Of a stretch of DNA of 64,000 nt, positions 63,315 to 64,000 are shown piece after piece; the first letter of the stretch is position 1, and the number at the start of each line of letters is the position of its first letter. The stretch lies in assembly GCA_022113835.1 (NCBI GenBank), contig JAILWY010000006.1, forward strand, positions 3,658,001 to 3,722,000, read 5' to 3'. The notes beneath the pieces were generated by a model that was not told where the DNA came from, ran no database searches, and saw nothing but the letters and a program-made list of their open reading frames with translations. Source of the stretch: Atopsyche davidsoni. Its lineage: Eukaryota > Arthropoda > Insecta > Trichoptera > Hydrobiosidae. A program made the translations under genes and the position numbers.

Positions 63315-63986
63315 ATCAAAGTCAACCAGGGGAAGACTGAGGCAATCATCTTCACCTGGAAACATCCTGGTAACGATCGCACCGACCCCCTACGAGCTGA
63401 CGGCAAGCCGATCCAATGGAGCAAAAAGGTGAAATACCTCGGAGTCCATCTGGATCAGAGCCTCGCATGGCATCCCCACGTCGCAGCCGCCCGAATAAAA
63501 GGCCACACAGGCAAAAACAGCCTCTACCCACTGCTGTGCGCTAGAAGCCCCCTCCCCCTCGAGTCCAAGCTCAGGCTCTACACCTCCATCATCAGGCCTT
63601 ACATGATGTACGCCGAATCTGTCTGGTCAAACGCCAGCCAACACCTCATCGCGAGTATCCAAGCCGCCCAAAACTCCTGCCTACGCCTCATCCTAGGTGC
63701 CTACTACCGTACATCGACAACCACCCTCTGTGCCCAGACCAAAATCCCACCGATTGCAACTCAGACGCTTCACGTCACCGAAAGACTATACCAGTCCATA
63801 AGAAAATCAAAAAACCCCCTCCTCAAAGGGATCGGAGACGATACCCCAGACTCACTGCCTTTCCACTACAGACACAAATTCCCCCATCACATCCTACTCG
63901 GTGAAAATATAACAGTCTCCGACGGCTCCAGGGGCACCCTATACAAGAAGGAGCGCCAAGTTCCCAAAAAACCTACCCAGGAGTGA
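63315..63986 (+). pseudogene. Non-LTR reverse transcriptase, C-terminal portion
   Basis: A 223-codon frame open from the junction to a TGA at 63984-63986. It starts in the end of the RT palm with QGKTEAIIFT, followed by the KYLGVHLD motif and the thumb with KLRLYTSIIRPYMMYAESVW and QNSCLRLILGA, all typical of Jockey-clade LINEs. The catalytic FADD motif and everything upstream (endonuclease, ORF1) are missing. No stop or frameshift interrupts it, so insertion is fairly recent. The first Met (63429) is internal and not a real start. The stop may be the native one, since little follows the thumb region in this clade. Confidence 0.9.
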
Positions 63987-64000
63987 ACTTTGCATCCTCC
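63315..64000 (+). mobile_element. 5'-truncated Jockey-type LINE fragment
   Basis: Begins abruptly within the piggyBac-like copy and continues to the end of the window, so its 3' tail and target duplication are not visible. 5' truncation is the usual product of target-primed reverse transcription. Its GC content (about half) contrasts strongly with the AT-rich neighbourhood. Confidence 0.88.

Overview
The window reads as an AT-rich eukaryotic nuclear intergenic or intronic region, most probably from an insect. A lepidopteran is my guess, from the mix of piggyBac-like, Helitron-like, hAT, hairpin-MITE and Jockey-type sequences; no single marker proves it. I found no intact host protein-coding gene, no rRNA, no convincing functional tRNA and no CRISPR array. 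Nearly all open frames are short chance frames in AT-rich DNA or in GC-rich islands.

The firm content is mobile DNA. A 1029-bp piggyBac-like element with a 16-bp terminal inverted repeat (one mismatch) lies between TTAA sites (39535-40571) and keeps only the C-terminal, cysteine-rich end of a transposase. A second copy (62667-63314, opposite orientation) has exactly the same length over the shared 648 bp and differs at only a handful of bases. It is cut off at 63314, where a 5'-truncated Jockey-type LINE reverse transcriptase fragment begins and runs to the window end. Two almost identical Helitron-like non-autonomous elements (34041-34383 and 49585-49919) differ by one base and one 8-bp indel. 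A hAT-type MITE (21642-21977) and a TTA-flanked, long-armed hairpin MITE (18810-18983, PIF/Harbinger-like) are older.

The region 35340-38860 is distinctive. It has a GC-rich head with a 69-bp-period duplication and CRE-like palindromes, then about 3 kb that is A/C-rich on the minus strand with a 114-codon open frame and further broken open runs, and a recent 62-bp tandem duplication. It may be a decayed retroelement or viral insertion; I cannot name the family.

The rest is AT-rich DNA punctuated by roughly twenty GC-rich islands of 150-400 bp. Their spacing and composition resemble the clustered non-coding regulatory elements around large developmental genes, but that is inference from composition and local palindromes only. 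Microsatellites (TA, CA, a 9-bp GC-rich minisatellite) complete the picture.
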